From: Halovivax gelatinilyticus
GTDB lineage: Archaea > Halobacteriota > Halobacteria > Halobacteriales > Natrialbaceae
DNA length: 64,000 nt
NCBI RefSeq assembly: GCF_024300625.1
Contig: NZ_CP101322.1
Location: 1,253,992-1,317,991 of the forward strand
Direction: 5' to 3'
In this document: positions 18,041 to 26,870 of the stretch, in pieces
How the letters are laid out: each line of letters opens with the position of its first letter
How positions within the stretch are numbered: the stretch's first letter is position 1
Translations under genes and position numbers: made by a program
The notes under the pieces: model-generated
What the model saw: the letters and a program-made list of their open reading frames with translations, nothing else
What the model was told of the DNA's origin: nothing
Database searches by the model: none

Positions 18041-19477
18041 GAAGGTCTTGGGCACCCATCGGCGGTACGGATCGTCGGTCTCGTCCATCCAGCCGACGAG
18101 GTGGTCGACCAGGTCGCGTCGAACCGCGGCGTAGTCGGGGTGGTCGATCAGGTTGGTGAGTTCGGCCGGATCAGCCCGGAGATCGTAGAGTTCGTTCACG
18201 TCCGGGCCGTTGTAGACGAACTTGTACCGGTCGGTTCGGACCATCCGCTGGGTGTAGAGGCCGAACTCCTCGCCGTAGTACTGGCCGAACGTCGAATCCG
18301 GCCAGGCGTGGGGCCGGCGGCCCGAAAGTAACGGACGGAGGCTCCTGGCGTGAAACGAGTCCGGGACGGCGACGTCGCCGATCTCGCAGAACGTCGGCGC
18401 CAGGTCGTGGAGGTGAACCGGCGCGTCGCAGGTCGAACCGGCCGCGACCTCGCCCGGCCAGCGCACGTGGAGGGGAATGCGATAGGTGTCGTCGTACATT
18501 AGCGGCCCCTTGTTGAACTGTCGGTGGCCGCCGACGAAGTCGCCGTGATCGGCGGTGTGGACGACGACGGTCTCCGCCGCGAGTCCAGAATCGTCGAGCA
18601 CCGAAAGAATCCGATCGATCTGGTCGTCGATCAGCGAGACGAAGCCCCAGTACTTCGCGAGTACCTCCCGCCAGGTCTCGCGGTCGAAGGCGTCGACGCC
18701 GCGGTAGCCCAGAAACGCCTCCTGGACTCGCGGCTTTCCGGCGTACGTCTCGGCGTAGCTCGCCGGCAGCTCGACCTCGTCGGGGTCGTACATCGAGGCG
18801 TAGGGCTCGGGCACGACGTACGGGTGATGGGGCCCGTAGAAGTCCGCCCGGTGGAAGAACGGCACCGAGTCATCACCGCCGGCGGCGTGAGCCTCGATCG
18901 CCTCGATCGTCCGCCGTGCGAGAAAGTACGCCCGGGTCGCCTCGACGTCGACCGGCGTCGTGGCCGCGACGAGCGAGCCCTCCCCGCCGCGGGTGTAGAC
19001 CGCGTCGGAAAATTCGACCTCGCCGAGCGGGATACCGATCTCCTCGTCGCGATACCGCGCGAAGTCCTCGTCGATGTCGTCGTGGTGGACGTCGCTGCCG
19101 CCGAGGTACGAAAAGCCGAAATCCTCGGGCGTCTGGTCGCGTCCGACGTGCCACTTGCCGGTGTATGTCAGGTCGTAGCCGCCTCCCGCGAGTTGCTCGG
19201 AAAACGTCGGCAGGTCCGGGTCGAGGTTCACCCGGAGGGCGTCTTCCTCGTGGCAGTTATTCACCATCCCGTGACCGTGGGGAAACTGTCCCGTCAGCAG
19301 CGACGCGCGCGCACTCGTGCAGATGCTGATCGGCGTGACCGCCCGCGTAAACCGCATCCCGTCGGCGGCGAGTCGGTCGATCGCCGGCGTCTCGACCGGC
19401 GGCCCCGCCGGCGCGCTGACGTCGTATCGCTCCTGGTCGGAAAGCAGTAACAGGACGTTCGGTGGCGAGTCGGCCAT
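18035..19477 (-). CDS. Sulfatase with Cys-type active site
   Basis: A 480-residue sulfatase. Metal ligands are expected at Asp14/Gln15 (LLLLSDQERYD) and in HTADHGDFVGGH. The active-site signature CTSAR (C53-R57), followed by ASLLTGQFP, has the Cys that is oxidised to formylglycine in true sulfatases, although the third position is Ser rather than the usual Pro or Ala. YTGKWHVG and NELYDLRADPAELTNL are typical sulfatase C-terminal features. No signal peptide is visible, so it may be cytoplasmic. The start at 19477 (MADSPPN) is preferred; 19504 is an alternative. Confidence 0.88.
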   Translation of the reverse strand: MADSPPNVLLLLSDQERYDVSAPAGPPVETPAIDRLAADGMRFTRAVTPISICTSARASLLTGQFPHGHGMVNNCHEEDALRVNLDPDLPTFSEQLAGGGYDLTYTGKWHVGRDQTPEDFGFSYLGGSDVHHDDIDEDFARYRDEEIGIPLGEVEFSDAVYTRGGEGSLVAATTPVDVEATRAYFLARRTIEAIEAHAAGGDDSVPFFHRADFYGPHHPYVVPEPYASMYDPDEVELPASYAETYAGKPRVQEAFLGYRGVDAFDRETWREVLAKYWGFVSLIDDQIDRILSVLDDSGLAAETVVVHTADHGDFVGGHRQFNKGPLMYDDTYRIPLHVRWPGEVAAGSTCDAPVHLHDLAPTFCEIGDVAVPDSFHARSLRPLLSGRRPHAWPDSTFGQYYGEEFGLYTQRMVRTDRYKFVYNGPDVNELYDLRADPAELTNLIDHPDYAAVRRDLVDHLVGWMDETDDPYRRWVPKTFA

Positions 19478-19599
19478 CGCCCGGCCTACACCGACGACCG
19501 TCATAATGGTGCGGTGAGCCGCGAGATCCGTCGACGCAGAAAAAATACCCAGGATATCCTGGACGTTGCTACGTGACCTACCGGGACGTACACTGGTCC

Positions 19600-19752
19600 A
19601 TGGCCACCGACTCCGCACACGATCCGCTCTCGATCGACCGGGAAAACGCTCGACTCGCCGCCATCGGCCTCGGCGTCTGGCTCGCGATCACGCTCGCCGC
19701 CGTCGTCCTCCTCTGGGTGTTCGGCCCCTCGGTGAGCGGCCTGTTCATCTAG
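19600..19752 (+). CDS. 50-residue single-helix membrane protein
   Basis: Begins MATDSAHDPLSIDRENARLA and continues with one transmembrane helix (AAIGLGVWLAITLAAVVLLW) and a short tail. The N-terminal DPLSxDRENARLA helix followed by a helix is a recurrent haloarchaeal small-protein design. It is divergent from the sulfatase and has its own spacer. It is too short for ordinary length filters. The function is unknown. Confidence 0.55.
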   Translation: MATDSAHDPLSIDRENARLAAIGLGVWLAITLAAVVLLWVFGPSVSGLFI

Positions 19753-19897
19753 TCGGGCCGGGGCGGCGTCGACCGAATCCGTCGACCGGCGACAACCGTT
19801 ATGAGCCGTCGGTGAGACCACATCGACGACGTAAAATGCGTGTCCCAGTACAGCCAACGACTGACCGAACGGGCGTTCTAATCCGGAGATAGAAACC

Positions 19898-20101
19898 GTG
19901 ACGATCGCCTATTGCGAGGTCTGTGACTGGTCGCGTGAGACCGGTTCGGAGACCAGCCGTGACGACCTGAACCGAGCGATGATCGACCACCACGTCGAGA
20001 CGGGTCACGCCCCGATCGAGACCGACGAACCCTCGGCGTTCGCTCCGAGACGCGCCGCGTCCGACTCCGACGTCGAGACGCCGCTGATCGAACGGGAGTA
20101 A
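19898..20101 (+). CDS. Small Cys-His haloarchaeal protein
   Basis: A 67-residue acidic protein with a GTG start (19898). The N-terminus TIAYCEVCDWSR holds a CxxC pair, and DHHVETGHAPIE further on supplies His residues; together they could form a degenerate C2H2-like zinc site. The C-terminal third is disordered. It converges on hisS. The coding call rests on the CxxC...HxxxxGH pattern, which is common in haloarchaeal small proteins. Confidence 0.6.
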   Translation: MTIAYCEVCDWSRETGSETSRDDLNRAMIDHHVETGHAPIETDEPSAFAPRRAASDSDVETPLIERE

Positions 20102-20143
20102 GGCCAACCAGCCGACCGTCCCCGTGGGCGGCCCCGCGAGGTA

Positions 20144-21454
20144 TCACTCGAAGTCGTCGATCGTCGGCTTCTCGTACTCACCCGGGAACTCGTCGACGGG
20201 CGCGGTGACCTGGTCGCCGCTGTCCATGTCCTTGACCGTCACTTCGTCGTTCGCGAGATCTTGCTCGCCGACGATGACGACCGTCTCGGCGTTGATCGAG
20301 TCGGCGTAGTTCATCTGCGCGCCGAACGAGCGCCCGGCGACGTCCGACTCGACGACGTGGCCCTTCGCGCGCAGTTCCCTGGCGATCCGGGCGGCCGTGG
20401 GCCGGGTGTCGCCCACCTGCAACACGTAGTAGTCGGTCGCGAGTTCCTCGTCGGGCCAGACGCCGGCGCGCTGACACAGCAGCGTGAGCGTCGCGTAGCC
20501 CGGCGCGACGCCGACCGCTGGCGTCGGCTGGCCGCCGAAGGACTCGATGAGGTCGTCGTACCGGCCGCCGCCGAAGATCGACCGCGAGACCTCGCCCGCC
20601 GAGTCGAAGCACTCGAAGACGACGCCCGTGTAGTAGTCGAGCCCGCGGGCCGTCTCCAGCGAGATCGTACAGTACTCGCGGACGCCGAAGTCCTCGGCCG
20701 CCGCGAGGACAGCCTGAAGATTCTCGACGGCGTCGGTGACGTCGGCGGATTCGGTGTGAGCGAGGACCGCCTCCAGGTCGTTTCGCTCGATCAACCCGGC
20801 GAACGACTCGGCCTGGGCGTCGGTCAGTCCCGCACCTTCGAGCAGGCCCAGGTACTCGGTCCGGTCGATCTTGTCCGACTTGTCGACCGCCCGGATCGCC
20901 GCCTCGACGTCGACGTCGGTCCCCGCGTCGGCGGCGTACTCTTCGATCAACCCGCCGAGGACGTCGCGGTGTGAGACGCGAAAGTCGAAGTGCTCGCCCG
21001 TGAGTCCGAGGCCGGTCAGCGCGTCGGCAGCCCACGCGAGGATCTCGGCGTCCGCCTCCGGTTCGGCCGACCCGAAGATGTCGACGTTCGTCTGGTAGAA
21101 CTCGCGCTGGCGACCCTGCTGGACCTGCTCGTAGCGCCAGAACGGACGCGTCGAGAACCACTTGATCGGCTTCGACAGCGCCTGCTGCTTCGCGACGACC
21201 ATCCGCGCGACGGTCGGCGTCAGTTCCGGGACCATCGTCACGTGGCGGCCGCCCTGGTCCTCGAAGGCGTACAGTTCGTCGACGATGTCGTCGCCGCTCT
21301 TGTCCGTCCAGATCTCGGCTCGCTCTAGGGTCGGCGTCGCGATCTCGCGAAAGCCGTACCGCCGGGCCGTCCCCTCCAGCGTATCGATGGCCTCGCGGCG
21401 AGCACCCATCTCCGCGGGATAGAAGTCACGAAAGCCCTTGATTCGGTCGTACAT
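20144..21454 (-). CDS. hisS: Histidyl-tRNA synthetase
   Basis: A 436-residue class II HisRS. The N-terminus MYDRIKGFRDFYPAEM is typical, motif 2 lies in STRPFWRYEQVQQGRQREFYQ, and the histidine-specific ARGLDYYTG and GGGRYDDLIESFGG are present; the C-terminal anticodon-binding domain runs to the end. It charges tRNA-His. The start at 21454 is the family start; an in-frame ATG 39 nt upstream would add an unconserved 13-residue tail. Confidence 0.96.
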   Translation of the reverse strand: MYDRIKGFRDFYPAEMGARREAIDTLEGTARRYGFREIATPTLERAEIWTDKSGDDIVDELYAFEDQGGRHVTMVPELTPTVARMVVAKQQALSKPIKWFSTRPFWRYEQVQQGRQREFYQTNVDIFGSAEPEADAEILAWAADALTGLGLTGEHFDFRVSHRDVLGGLIEEYAADAGTDVDVEAAIRAVDKSDKIDRTEYLGLLEGAGLTDAQAESFAGLIERNDLEAVLAHTESADVTDAVENLQAVLAAAEDFGVREYCTISLETARGLDYYTGVVFECFDSAGEVSRSIFGGGRYDDLIESFGGQPTPAVGVAPGYATLTLLCQRAGVWPDEELATDYYVLQVGDTRPTAARIARELRAKGHVVESDVAGRSFGAQMNYADSINAETVVIVGEQDLANDEVTVKDMDSGDQVTAPVDEFPGEYEKPTIDDFE

Positions 21455-21694
21455 ATTGACCCGTTCGAGCGGCCCGTACTTTGATGTGTCCACTCGGACC
21501 GAGCGGTCAGTCGTTCGCTCGAGTGCACGCTCACGCCGTTCGAGAGGACGATTTCCGAGCCCCGTTGTGACACGGTCACCCGCCAGAGCGGACGTGAAGC
21601 GATACAGCAGTTGTAAATCACCGCCAGGAATTTTCGATCGTTGAAGTGTCGGTTAGTATTGTCGGTTCGACGGATTGGTTCGATTGGCCGATCG

Positions 21695-22777
21695 ATGAGC
21701 ACAGCCCAGAGATTCATTTGGGTCGGCTCCCTCCGGGCGAGCGTGCACTCGACGGGCGAGCAAGACGACTGGGTCGCAGACGTGGCCGAACAGCTCCCGT
21801 TCTCTCCGTTGACGGCGCTCGGGCTGTTTCTGGCTGCCGTCATCGGCTTTCGCATCGTCGCCGAGAACCTTACCTCACGGGCCGTCCTGGAGAGCATCGG
21901 CCCACTGTTCGCGGCGACGGCCGTCGTCTTCGCCGACCGCTACCTCGTCGGCCGGGACGTCGCCGCCCGCGATCGGCTCACCGTCTTCGCCTTCGGACTC
22001 GGCGGCTTTCTCGCGGCCGCACTCGTGACCGCCCTGCACCTCCACGTCCTTCAGATGGACGGCGTCGGCGCGCCGAACCCGCTTTACCTGACGCTACTTT
22101 CGGGGACCGTCGGCGTCGCCGCCGGCAGCGTCGCCGGCTGGTACGAGATCCGCCAGCGCGCCGCCCACCGGGAGGCAAACCGCCAGCGCGAACGCCTCGA
22201 ACAGTTCGCCTCGGTCGTCAGTCACGACCTCAGAAACCCGCTCAACGTCGCCCAGGGGCGACTCGAAGAGGCGTTTCGGACCGGCGACGCAGAACACCTC
22301 CGCTCGGTCGACGCGTGTCTCGATCGAATGGACGACCTCATCGAGGAGACGCTCTCGGTCGCCCGCAGCGGGTCGGAGGTCATCGATCCCGAACCGCTCG
22401 CGCTCGCCGACGTGGCCCTCGACGCCTGGGACCGCGTCGACACGGGCACGGCGATCCTCGACGTCGAAGCCGACCGGCAGCTCGTCGCCGAGGAGTCACG
22501 CCTCCAGACCCTCCTCGAAAACTGCTTTCGCAACGCGATCGAACACGGCGAAGCCGAAACCGTCCGCGTCGGACCGACGCCATCCGGCTTTTACGTCGCC
22601 GACGACGGGGCGGGAGTTCCCGAGTCAGTCCGCGATTCGCTCTTCGAGCAGGGCGTCTCGACGAATCCGGACGGTTCGGGACTCGGGCTAGCCATCGTCG
22701 AAGCCGTCGCGGAAGCCCACGGCTGGGATCCCGCGGTTTCAGAGAGCGAAGACGGCGGCGCCCGGTTCGAGTTTTGA
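21695..22777 (+). CDS. Membrane sensor histidine kinase
   Basis: A 360-residue protein. Three to four hydrophobic helices occupy about residues 35-150; then a linker coiled coil (RQRERLEQFASVV) leads to the HisKA box SHDLRNPLN with phospho-acceptor His177. The ATPase domain shows the N box (LLENCFRNAIEHG), G1 (VADDGAGVP) and G2 (GSGLGLAI). It has no PAS or HAMP domain, so sensing probably occurs through the membrane block. No response regulator is adjacent, which is common for haloarchaeal kinases. The start at 21695 is the first giving a compact N-terminus. Confidence 0.9.
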   Translation: MSTAQRFIWVGSLRASVHSTGEQDDWVADVAEQLPFSPLTALGLFLAAVIGFRIVAENLTSRAVLESIGPLFAATAVVFADRYLVGRDVAARDRLTVFAFGLGGFLAAALVTALHLHVLQMDGVGAPNPLYLTLLSGTVGVAAGSVAGWYEIRQRAAHREANRQRERLEQFASVVSHDLRNPLNVAQGRLEEAFRTGDAEHLRSVDACLDRMDDLIEETLSVARSGSEVIDPEPLALADVALDAWDRVDTGTAILDVEADRQLVAEESRLQTLLENCFRNAIEHGEAETVRVGPTPSGFYVADDGAGVPESVRDSLFEQGVSTNPDGSGLGLAIVEAVAEAHGWDPAVSESEDGGARFEF

Positions 22778-22815
22778 CGTGAGGCGATCGGAAACCCTCG
22801 CTCGCAGAGACCGGC

Positions 22816-23406
22816 TCAGCGCCGACCGGTGACGTGCGTCTGGTCGTGATCGGGAAAGTACTCCGCGACGGCTGCCGGACCGTCTTCGTCGATCAGCTTC
22901 GCCCGTAGCTCGGCTTCGTAGTCGGCGCGGGGAATTTCCTCGCTCGGACCAGCGACCACGTCCAGGGTCGACTCGACCAGCCGATCGACCGCACCGCGGC
23001 CGAATCCCGACAGCGGGGCGACGTAATCGACGTCGTACCGGTCTTCTAAGCTCTGTGCCTGCGCGCGCGAGACGGTCGGAACGCGGTCGTCACGGCGTGT
23101 GCCATCGGCGATGGCGTCGAAGTCGGCCGCGGCGAGCCCCTCGAGTGCGGCGAGGTGGACGTGCTGGATGCCGTTTCGCGGGAAGCCGTCGTCTCGAATG
23201 CGGCTGACGGCCTCCTCGGCGACGCCCTCGTCGAGTTCGACGCGACGGAACGGTAAGTCAAGCTCGGTCGCCGCGTTTTCGGCGTGGCGCCAGTCGTCGG
23301 TGATTCCGAAGTGAGCCGTCGCGAGCGTGACGTCGTAAAAGTCCTCGAGAAGCAACGCCGCGAGCGTCGAGTCCTTGCCACCGCTGTACAGCAATCCGAG
23401 CTGCAT
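22816..23406 (-). CDS. PP-loop ATP pyrophosphatase family protein
   Basis: A 196-residue protein whose first residues ([20 protein letters not shown]) form the PP-loop SGGKDS that binds ATP in N-type pyrophosphatases such as asparagine synthetase, NadE and tRNA thiolation enzymes. There is no zinc finger and no glutaminase part, so the acceptor substrate is unclear. Its start codon overlaps the PDCD5 stop by one base (TAATG), making it the third gene of the S19e-PDCD5 operon; a role in tRNA or translation is an inference from that setting. Confidence 0.85.
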   Translation of the reverse strand: MQLGLLYSGGKDSTLAALLLEDFYDVTLATAHFGITDDWRHAENAATELDLPFRRVELDEGVAEEAVSRIRDDGFPRNGIQHVHLAALEGLAAADFDAIADGTRRDDRVPTVSRAQAQSLEDRYDVDYVAPLSGFGRGAVDRLVESTLDVVAGPSEEIPRADYEAELRAKLIDEDGPAAVAEYFPDHDQTHVTGRR

Positions 23407-23753
23407 TAGCGTCGCGTGATGTCGAATCGCTTCTTCTCGGGTTTGAGCTCACCCAGCAGTTGCTTCATCTTCTGGTCGTCGATCTTGCCCTGAATTCGCC
23501 CGCTTTGAGCCAGCGCCAGGACCTGACGTTCGACCTGCTCGCCGAACTGCGGTTTGCTCATCTTCACCGTGTTGAGACGTTTTCTGGCCTCGTCGGTGAG
23601 ATACTGGCGCAGCAGGGCCTGCTTCTGGGCGTCGGCCTGCTGCTGGGCGGCTTGCTGGGCCTCGGCGGCACCCTCCTGGCCCTCCGCCTGCTCTTTCAGT
23701 TCCTCGAGGCGTTCGCGCCGGAGTTCGTCGAGTTCGTCGTCACCGTTGCTCAT
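23406..23753 (-). CDS. PDCD5-family DNA/protein-binding protein
   Basis: A 115-residue all-helical protein. The N-terminal half is Gln/Glu/Ala rich ([10 protein letters not shown]...[10 protein letters not shown]) and the core [41 protein letters not shown] is the PDCD5 (archaeal TFAR19-like) domain. Archaeal members are small nucleic-acid-binding or chaperone-related proteins, almost always encoded beside ribosomal protein S19e, as here (79 nt downstream of it). It overlaps the next gene by one base. Confidence 0.93.
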   Translation of the reverse strand: MSNGDDELDELRRERLEELKEQAEGQEGAAEAQQAAQQQADAQKQALLRQYLTDEARKRLNTVKMSKPQFGEQVERQVLALAQSGRIQGKIDDQKMKQLLGELKPEKKRFDITRR

Positions 23754-23831
23754 GCCAGGATGGTTCGGTCGCGCGGGGGAAAATGATTACGGACCGACCG
23801 TGCACCGAAGCGGCCCAGGAAGGGTTTCCGT

Positions 23832-24287
23832 TCAGGCGTAGCGTTCGAGTTCCGGTCGATCGAGATCCTCGAGAACGTTTCCGGCGGTCTCGTCGAGCAG
23901 GCTTCGGCCTTCGGCGGTGATTCGACGGCCCTCGCCTTCTGCGGTCTCGACGTAGCCCTGGTCTTCGAGTTGCTGGAGGATCGTCCGGATGATGTTGCGC
24001 GATCCGTCCGCGCGGCGGTCGGGTGCGACGCGGTAGCGGTTCGATCCAGCCTTGGCGCCGCCGTATTCGGTCGCGAGACGCTCGACGCCGACCGGGCCGG
24101 TGTCGGCCACCTTTCGGAGGAGACTGGCCGCGCGCGTCGTCCAGAAGTCTTCCTGTTCGGGTGGTAGTTCGTTACTGACGCCGCTCTTTGCGAACGCGGC
24201 CCAGTCGGGCTCGTCGAGTTCCGCCGAGAGGTCCGCCGCGAGCGCCTCGATGAGGGCGTCCGCCGGGACGTCGTACATGGTAGCCAT
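23832..24287 (-). CDS. rps19e: Ribosomal protein eS19
   Basis: A 151-residue eS19. MATMYDVPADALIEALAADL, DFWTTRAASLLRKVADTGPVGVERLATEYGG, NIIRTILQQLEDQGYVE and GRRITAEGRSLLD follow the winged-helix fold of the archaeal and eukaryotic protein, a small-subunit head component required for late pre-rRNA processing. The start at 24287 (MATMYDV) matches the family. It is the first gene of the operon with the PDCD5 and PP-loop genes. Confidence 0.95.
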   Translation of the reverse strand: MATMYDVPADALIEALAADLSAELDEPDWAAFAKSGVSNELPPEQEDFWTTRAASLLRKVADTGPVGVERLATEYGGAKAGSNRYRVAPDRRADGSRNIIRTILQQLEDQGYVETAEGEGRRITAEGRSLLDETAGNVLEDLDRPELERYA

Positions 24288-24537
24288 TGGGGTAGCGTAT
24301 CCAACGGCCGCATTTAAGAACATCGGTGTCTCGCCGCCGTGGACATCCGTGTCACGGACAGTCGCCGGCCGAACGCGACGACCGACCGGCGGTCATCGCG
24401 GGTGACAGCGTCCCGTGTCGGAGAGTGGGGTGAAAACGCCGAACTTCGACAGGCCATCGGTGGTTAGCTAGACCAGTGCGTTACGCATATGGCTAGTGGA
24501 AACGTACATTATTCCCGTCGAGAAATACACGAGTGGC

Positions 24538-25839
24538 ATGCATTCACAGACTCGTCGACGGTTTCTCGCTACGACCGGAATCACGTTCGGAGCCATCGGG
24601 AGCGCGACGACGGGGGCGACGACGTCGACGGAACGGTTCGTCGTCGACTCGACCAGCGTCGAGGACAGTTCCAGCGTGGAGGTCATCCACCGGCTCGATC
24701 CGATCGGCGTTAGCGTGGTGAGAGCCAGCGAGAACGCGGTCGATTCGATCGGCGCCGCGTACGCAGCCGACGCCGGTGGAACGTACGACCGGCCGACCGC
24801 ACCCGCGGGTGTAACCGGGGCATCGGCGGACGCGCTCGCCGACTCGGCGTCGCTCTACGACTATCAGTGGGACAAACACTCCCAGCAGATCGAGACGGTC
24901 CACCAGCGCACGCGCGGCGAGGGTACCAGGGTCGCGATAGTCGACAGTGGCGTCGCCGCCGGCCATCCGGATCTCGACGGCGCGGTGAACGCCGAACTCT
25001 CGAAGAATTTTACCGAGGACGACTACGGCGCGCCCGGCCCGTACGCCGGCTCGCACGGTACGCACGTTGCGGGCATCGTCGCCGCCGACGGCGACGTCCT
25101 CGGCTCGGCACCCGAAACGGAACTCGTCGACTGCCGGGTGTTCACGCCGAACGACGAGCGCGGTCTGTTCGCGTTCTTGGGTGACGTACTCGCCGCCGTC
25201 GTCTACAGCGCCGAAATCGGCTGTGAGGCGGCCAATCTCAGCCTCGGGGCCTACCTACCGCGCCAGGAACTCGGCTCGTTCTGGGGGAAGGCGATGAACC
25301 GAACGACGACCTACGCCGCCCAGCAGGGGACCGTGCTCGCCCACGCGGCCGGCAACACGGCGACCGACCTCCAGCACGACGGGCCGTACGTCGACACCAG
25401 CATGGCCGCTCGCGGTCTCTGCGTGAGTTCGACCGGCCCCGTCGCCTTCGAACCCGGCGCAGCGCCCGACGAACCGTTCTACACGCCCGCGTTCTACACG
25501 AATTACGGGACGAACGCGATCGATCTCGCCGCACCGGGCGGCAACGTCACCGAGGACGGCGACGTCTACGACGGCGTACTCAACTGTGTCGCCGACCCCG
25601 AGTTCGACGACGACGGCGAGTACCTCGGCGCGACCTACGGCCACGACTGGTTCCAGGGGACGTCGATGGCCGCCCCACAGGTCGCCAGCGCGGTCGCGCT
25701 GCTGGCGAGCGTCGACGCGCAGGACAACGCCAACCGACGAATGTCGACGCTCCGCCGGGTCGCAGACGTTCCAGCCACCCACGACAAACCGTTCTACGGC
25801 TCGGGCTACCTGGACACGCTCGCCGCGATCGACGACTGA
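24538..25839 (+). CDS. Tat-exported subtilisin-like serine protease (halolysin type)
   Basis: A 433-residue S8 peptidase. The N-terminus MHSQTRRRFLATTGITFGA is a twin-arginine signal, the usual route for folded haloarchaeal proteases. After a propeptide come the catalytic Asp (VAIVDSGVAAGHPD), His (GSHGTHVAGI), oxyanion Asn (HAAGNTATD) and Ser (GTSMAAPQVA). No C-terminal cohesin, dockerin or PKD domain is present, unlike the subtilases at 45.9-57.0 kb. The start at 24538 is chosen because it places the twin-arginine motif at residues 5-7. Confidence 0.93.
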   Translation: MHSQTRRRFLATTGITFGAIGSATTGATTSTERFVVDSTSVEDSSSVEVIHRLDPIGVSVVRASENAVDSIGAAYAADAGGTYDRPTAPAGVTGASADALADSASLYDYQWDKHSQQIETVHQRTRGEGTRVAIVDSGVAAGHPDLDGAVNAELSKNFTEDDYGAPGPYAGSHGTHVAGIVAADGDVLGSAPETELVDCRVFTPNDERGLFAFLGDVLAAVVYSAEIGCEAANLSLGAYLPRQELGSFWGKAMNRTTTYAAQQGTVLAHAAGNTATDLQHDGPYVDTSMAARGLCVSSTGPVAFEPGAAPDEPFYTPAFYTNYGTNAIDLAAPGGNVTEDGDVYDGVLNCVADPEFDDDGEYLGATYGHDWFQGTSMAAPQVASAVALLASVDAQDNANRRMSTLRRVADVPATHDKPFYGSGYLDTLAAIDD

Positions 25840-25937
25840 TCGCGGGCGACAAGCAAGCTTCGACACGATTCACGATACGGAGTCGAGTCGGATCGCGCTT
25901 CGGGTATCTTTTCTCCCGGGCCGTCGAACACACCAGT

Positions 25938-26840
25938 ATGGACGAACGCGCGGCCCTGGAACTCCTGGCCGGTGAACTCGGGCCCGTCGGCGACGACGCG
26001 GCGGTCGTAGACGGCCACGTCCTGACGACGGACATGCTCCACGAGACGACGGACTTTCCGGCCGGAACGACGCGGTACACGGCCGGCTGGCGAGCCGTCG
26101 GGGCCTCGCTGTCGGACGTGGCCGCCATGGGCGCCGAGGCGACGGCCGCCGTGGCAGTCTACGCCGCACAGTCGTTCGACGAACGCGAACTCCTCTCGTT
26201 CGTCCGGGGCGCCCGCGACGTCTGCGAGGCGGTCGGCGCCAGCTACGTCGGCGGTGACCTCGACGAACACCAGGAGTTTACCGTCGTCACGACGGCGCTC
26301 GGCCGGGTTCCCGATTTCGAATCCGCCGATACGACTGCTCGCGGTCCGGTGCTCCGAAGCGGAGCGAACCCGGGCGACTACGTCTGCGTCACCGGGACGC
26401 TCGGACGGAGCGCGGCCGCGCTCGAACGGTTCGACCGGGGCGACGAAGAAGTGGCGAACGAGCTGTTTCGCTTCGATCCGCGGGTCGAAGCCGGCCTCGC
26501 GCTGGCGCCAGACGCGACCGCGATGATGGATTCGAGCGACGGCCTCGCCCGCTCGCTCCACCAGCTCGCTGCGGCCTCCGACTGCGGGTTTTCGATCGAG
26601 GCCGATCGCGTCCCTGTCGCCGAGGAACTCGACGCGGTGACTGACGATCCCGGCGCCGCCCTGGAGACGGCGCTCACCTTCGGCGAAGACTTCGAGCTGG
26701 TCGTTACGATTGCCGAAGACGCACTCGAGACCGCCCGCGAGGCCGTTTCTGTCCCGGTGTCCGTGCTGGGACGGGTCGTCGACTCGGGTATCACGCTCGA
26801 CGGCAAACCGCTTGCAGACGAGGGCTACTCGCACGGGTGA
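25938..26840 (+). CDS. thiL: Thiamine-monophosphate kinase
   Basis: A 300-residue ThiL of the PurM/AIR-synthase fold. GPVGDDAAVVDG and LTTDMLHETTDF hold metal- and ATP-binding acids, GWRAVGASLSDVAAMGA is the family core helix, and YVGGDLDEHQEF, TGTLGRSAAALE and MDSSDGLARSLHQLA complete the signature. It phosphorylates thiamine monophosphate to thiamine pyrophosphate with ATP. It follows the Tat protease gene by about 100 nt and converges on the M50 protease gene. Confidence 0.95.
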   Translation: MDERAALELLAGELGPVGDDAAVVDGHVLTTDMLHETTDFPAGTTRYTAGWRAVGASLSDVAAMGAEATAAVAVYAAQSFDERELLSFVRGARDVCEAVGASYVGGDLDEHQEFTVVTTALGRVPDFESADTTARGPVLRSGANPGDYVCVTGTLGRSAAALERFDRGDEEVANELFRFDPRVEAGLALAPDATAMMDSSDGLARSLHQLAAASDCGFSIEADRVPVAEELDAVTDDPGAALETALTFGEDFELVVTIAEDALETAREAVSVPVSVLGRVVDSGITLDGKPLADEGYSHG

Positions 26841-26870
26841 AACGAGGGATCGTGCGCCCACCGGCGTTCG

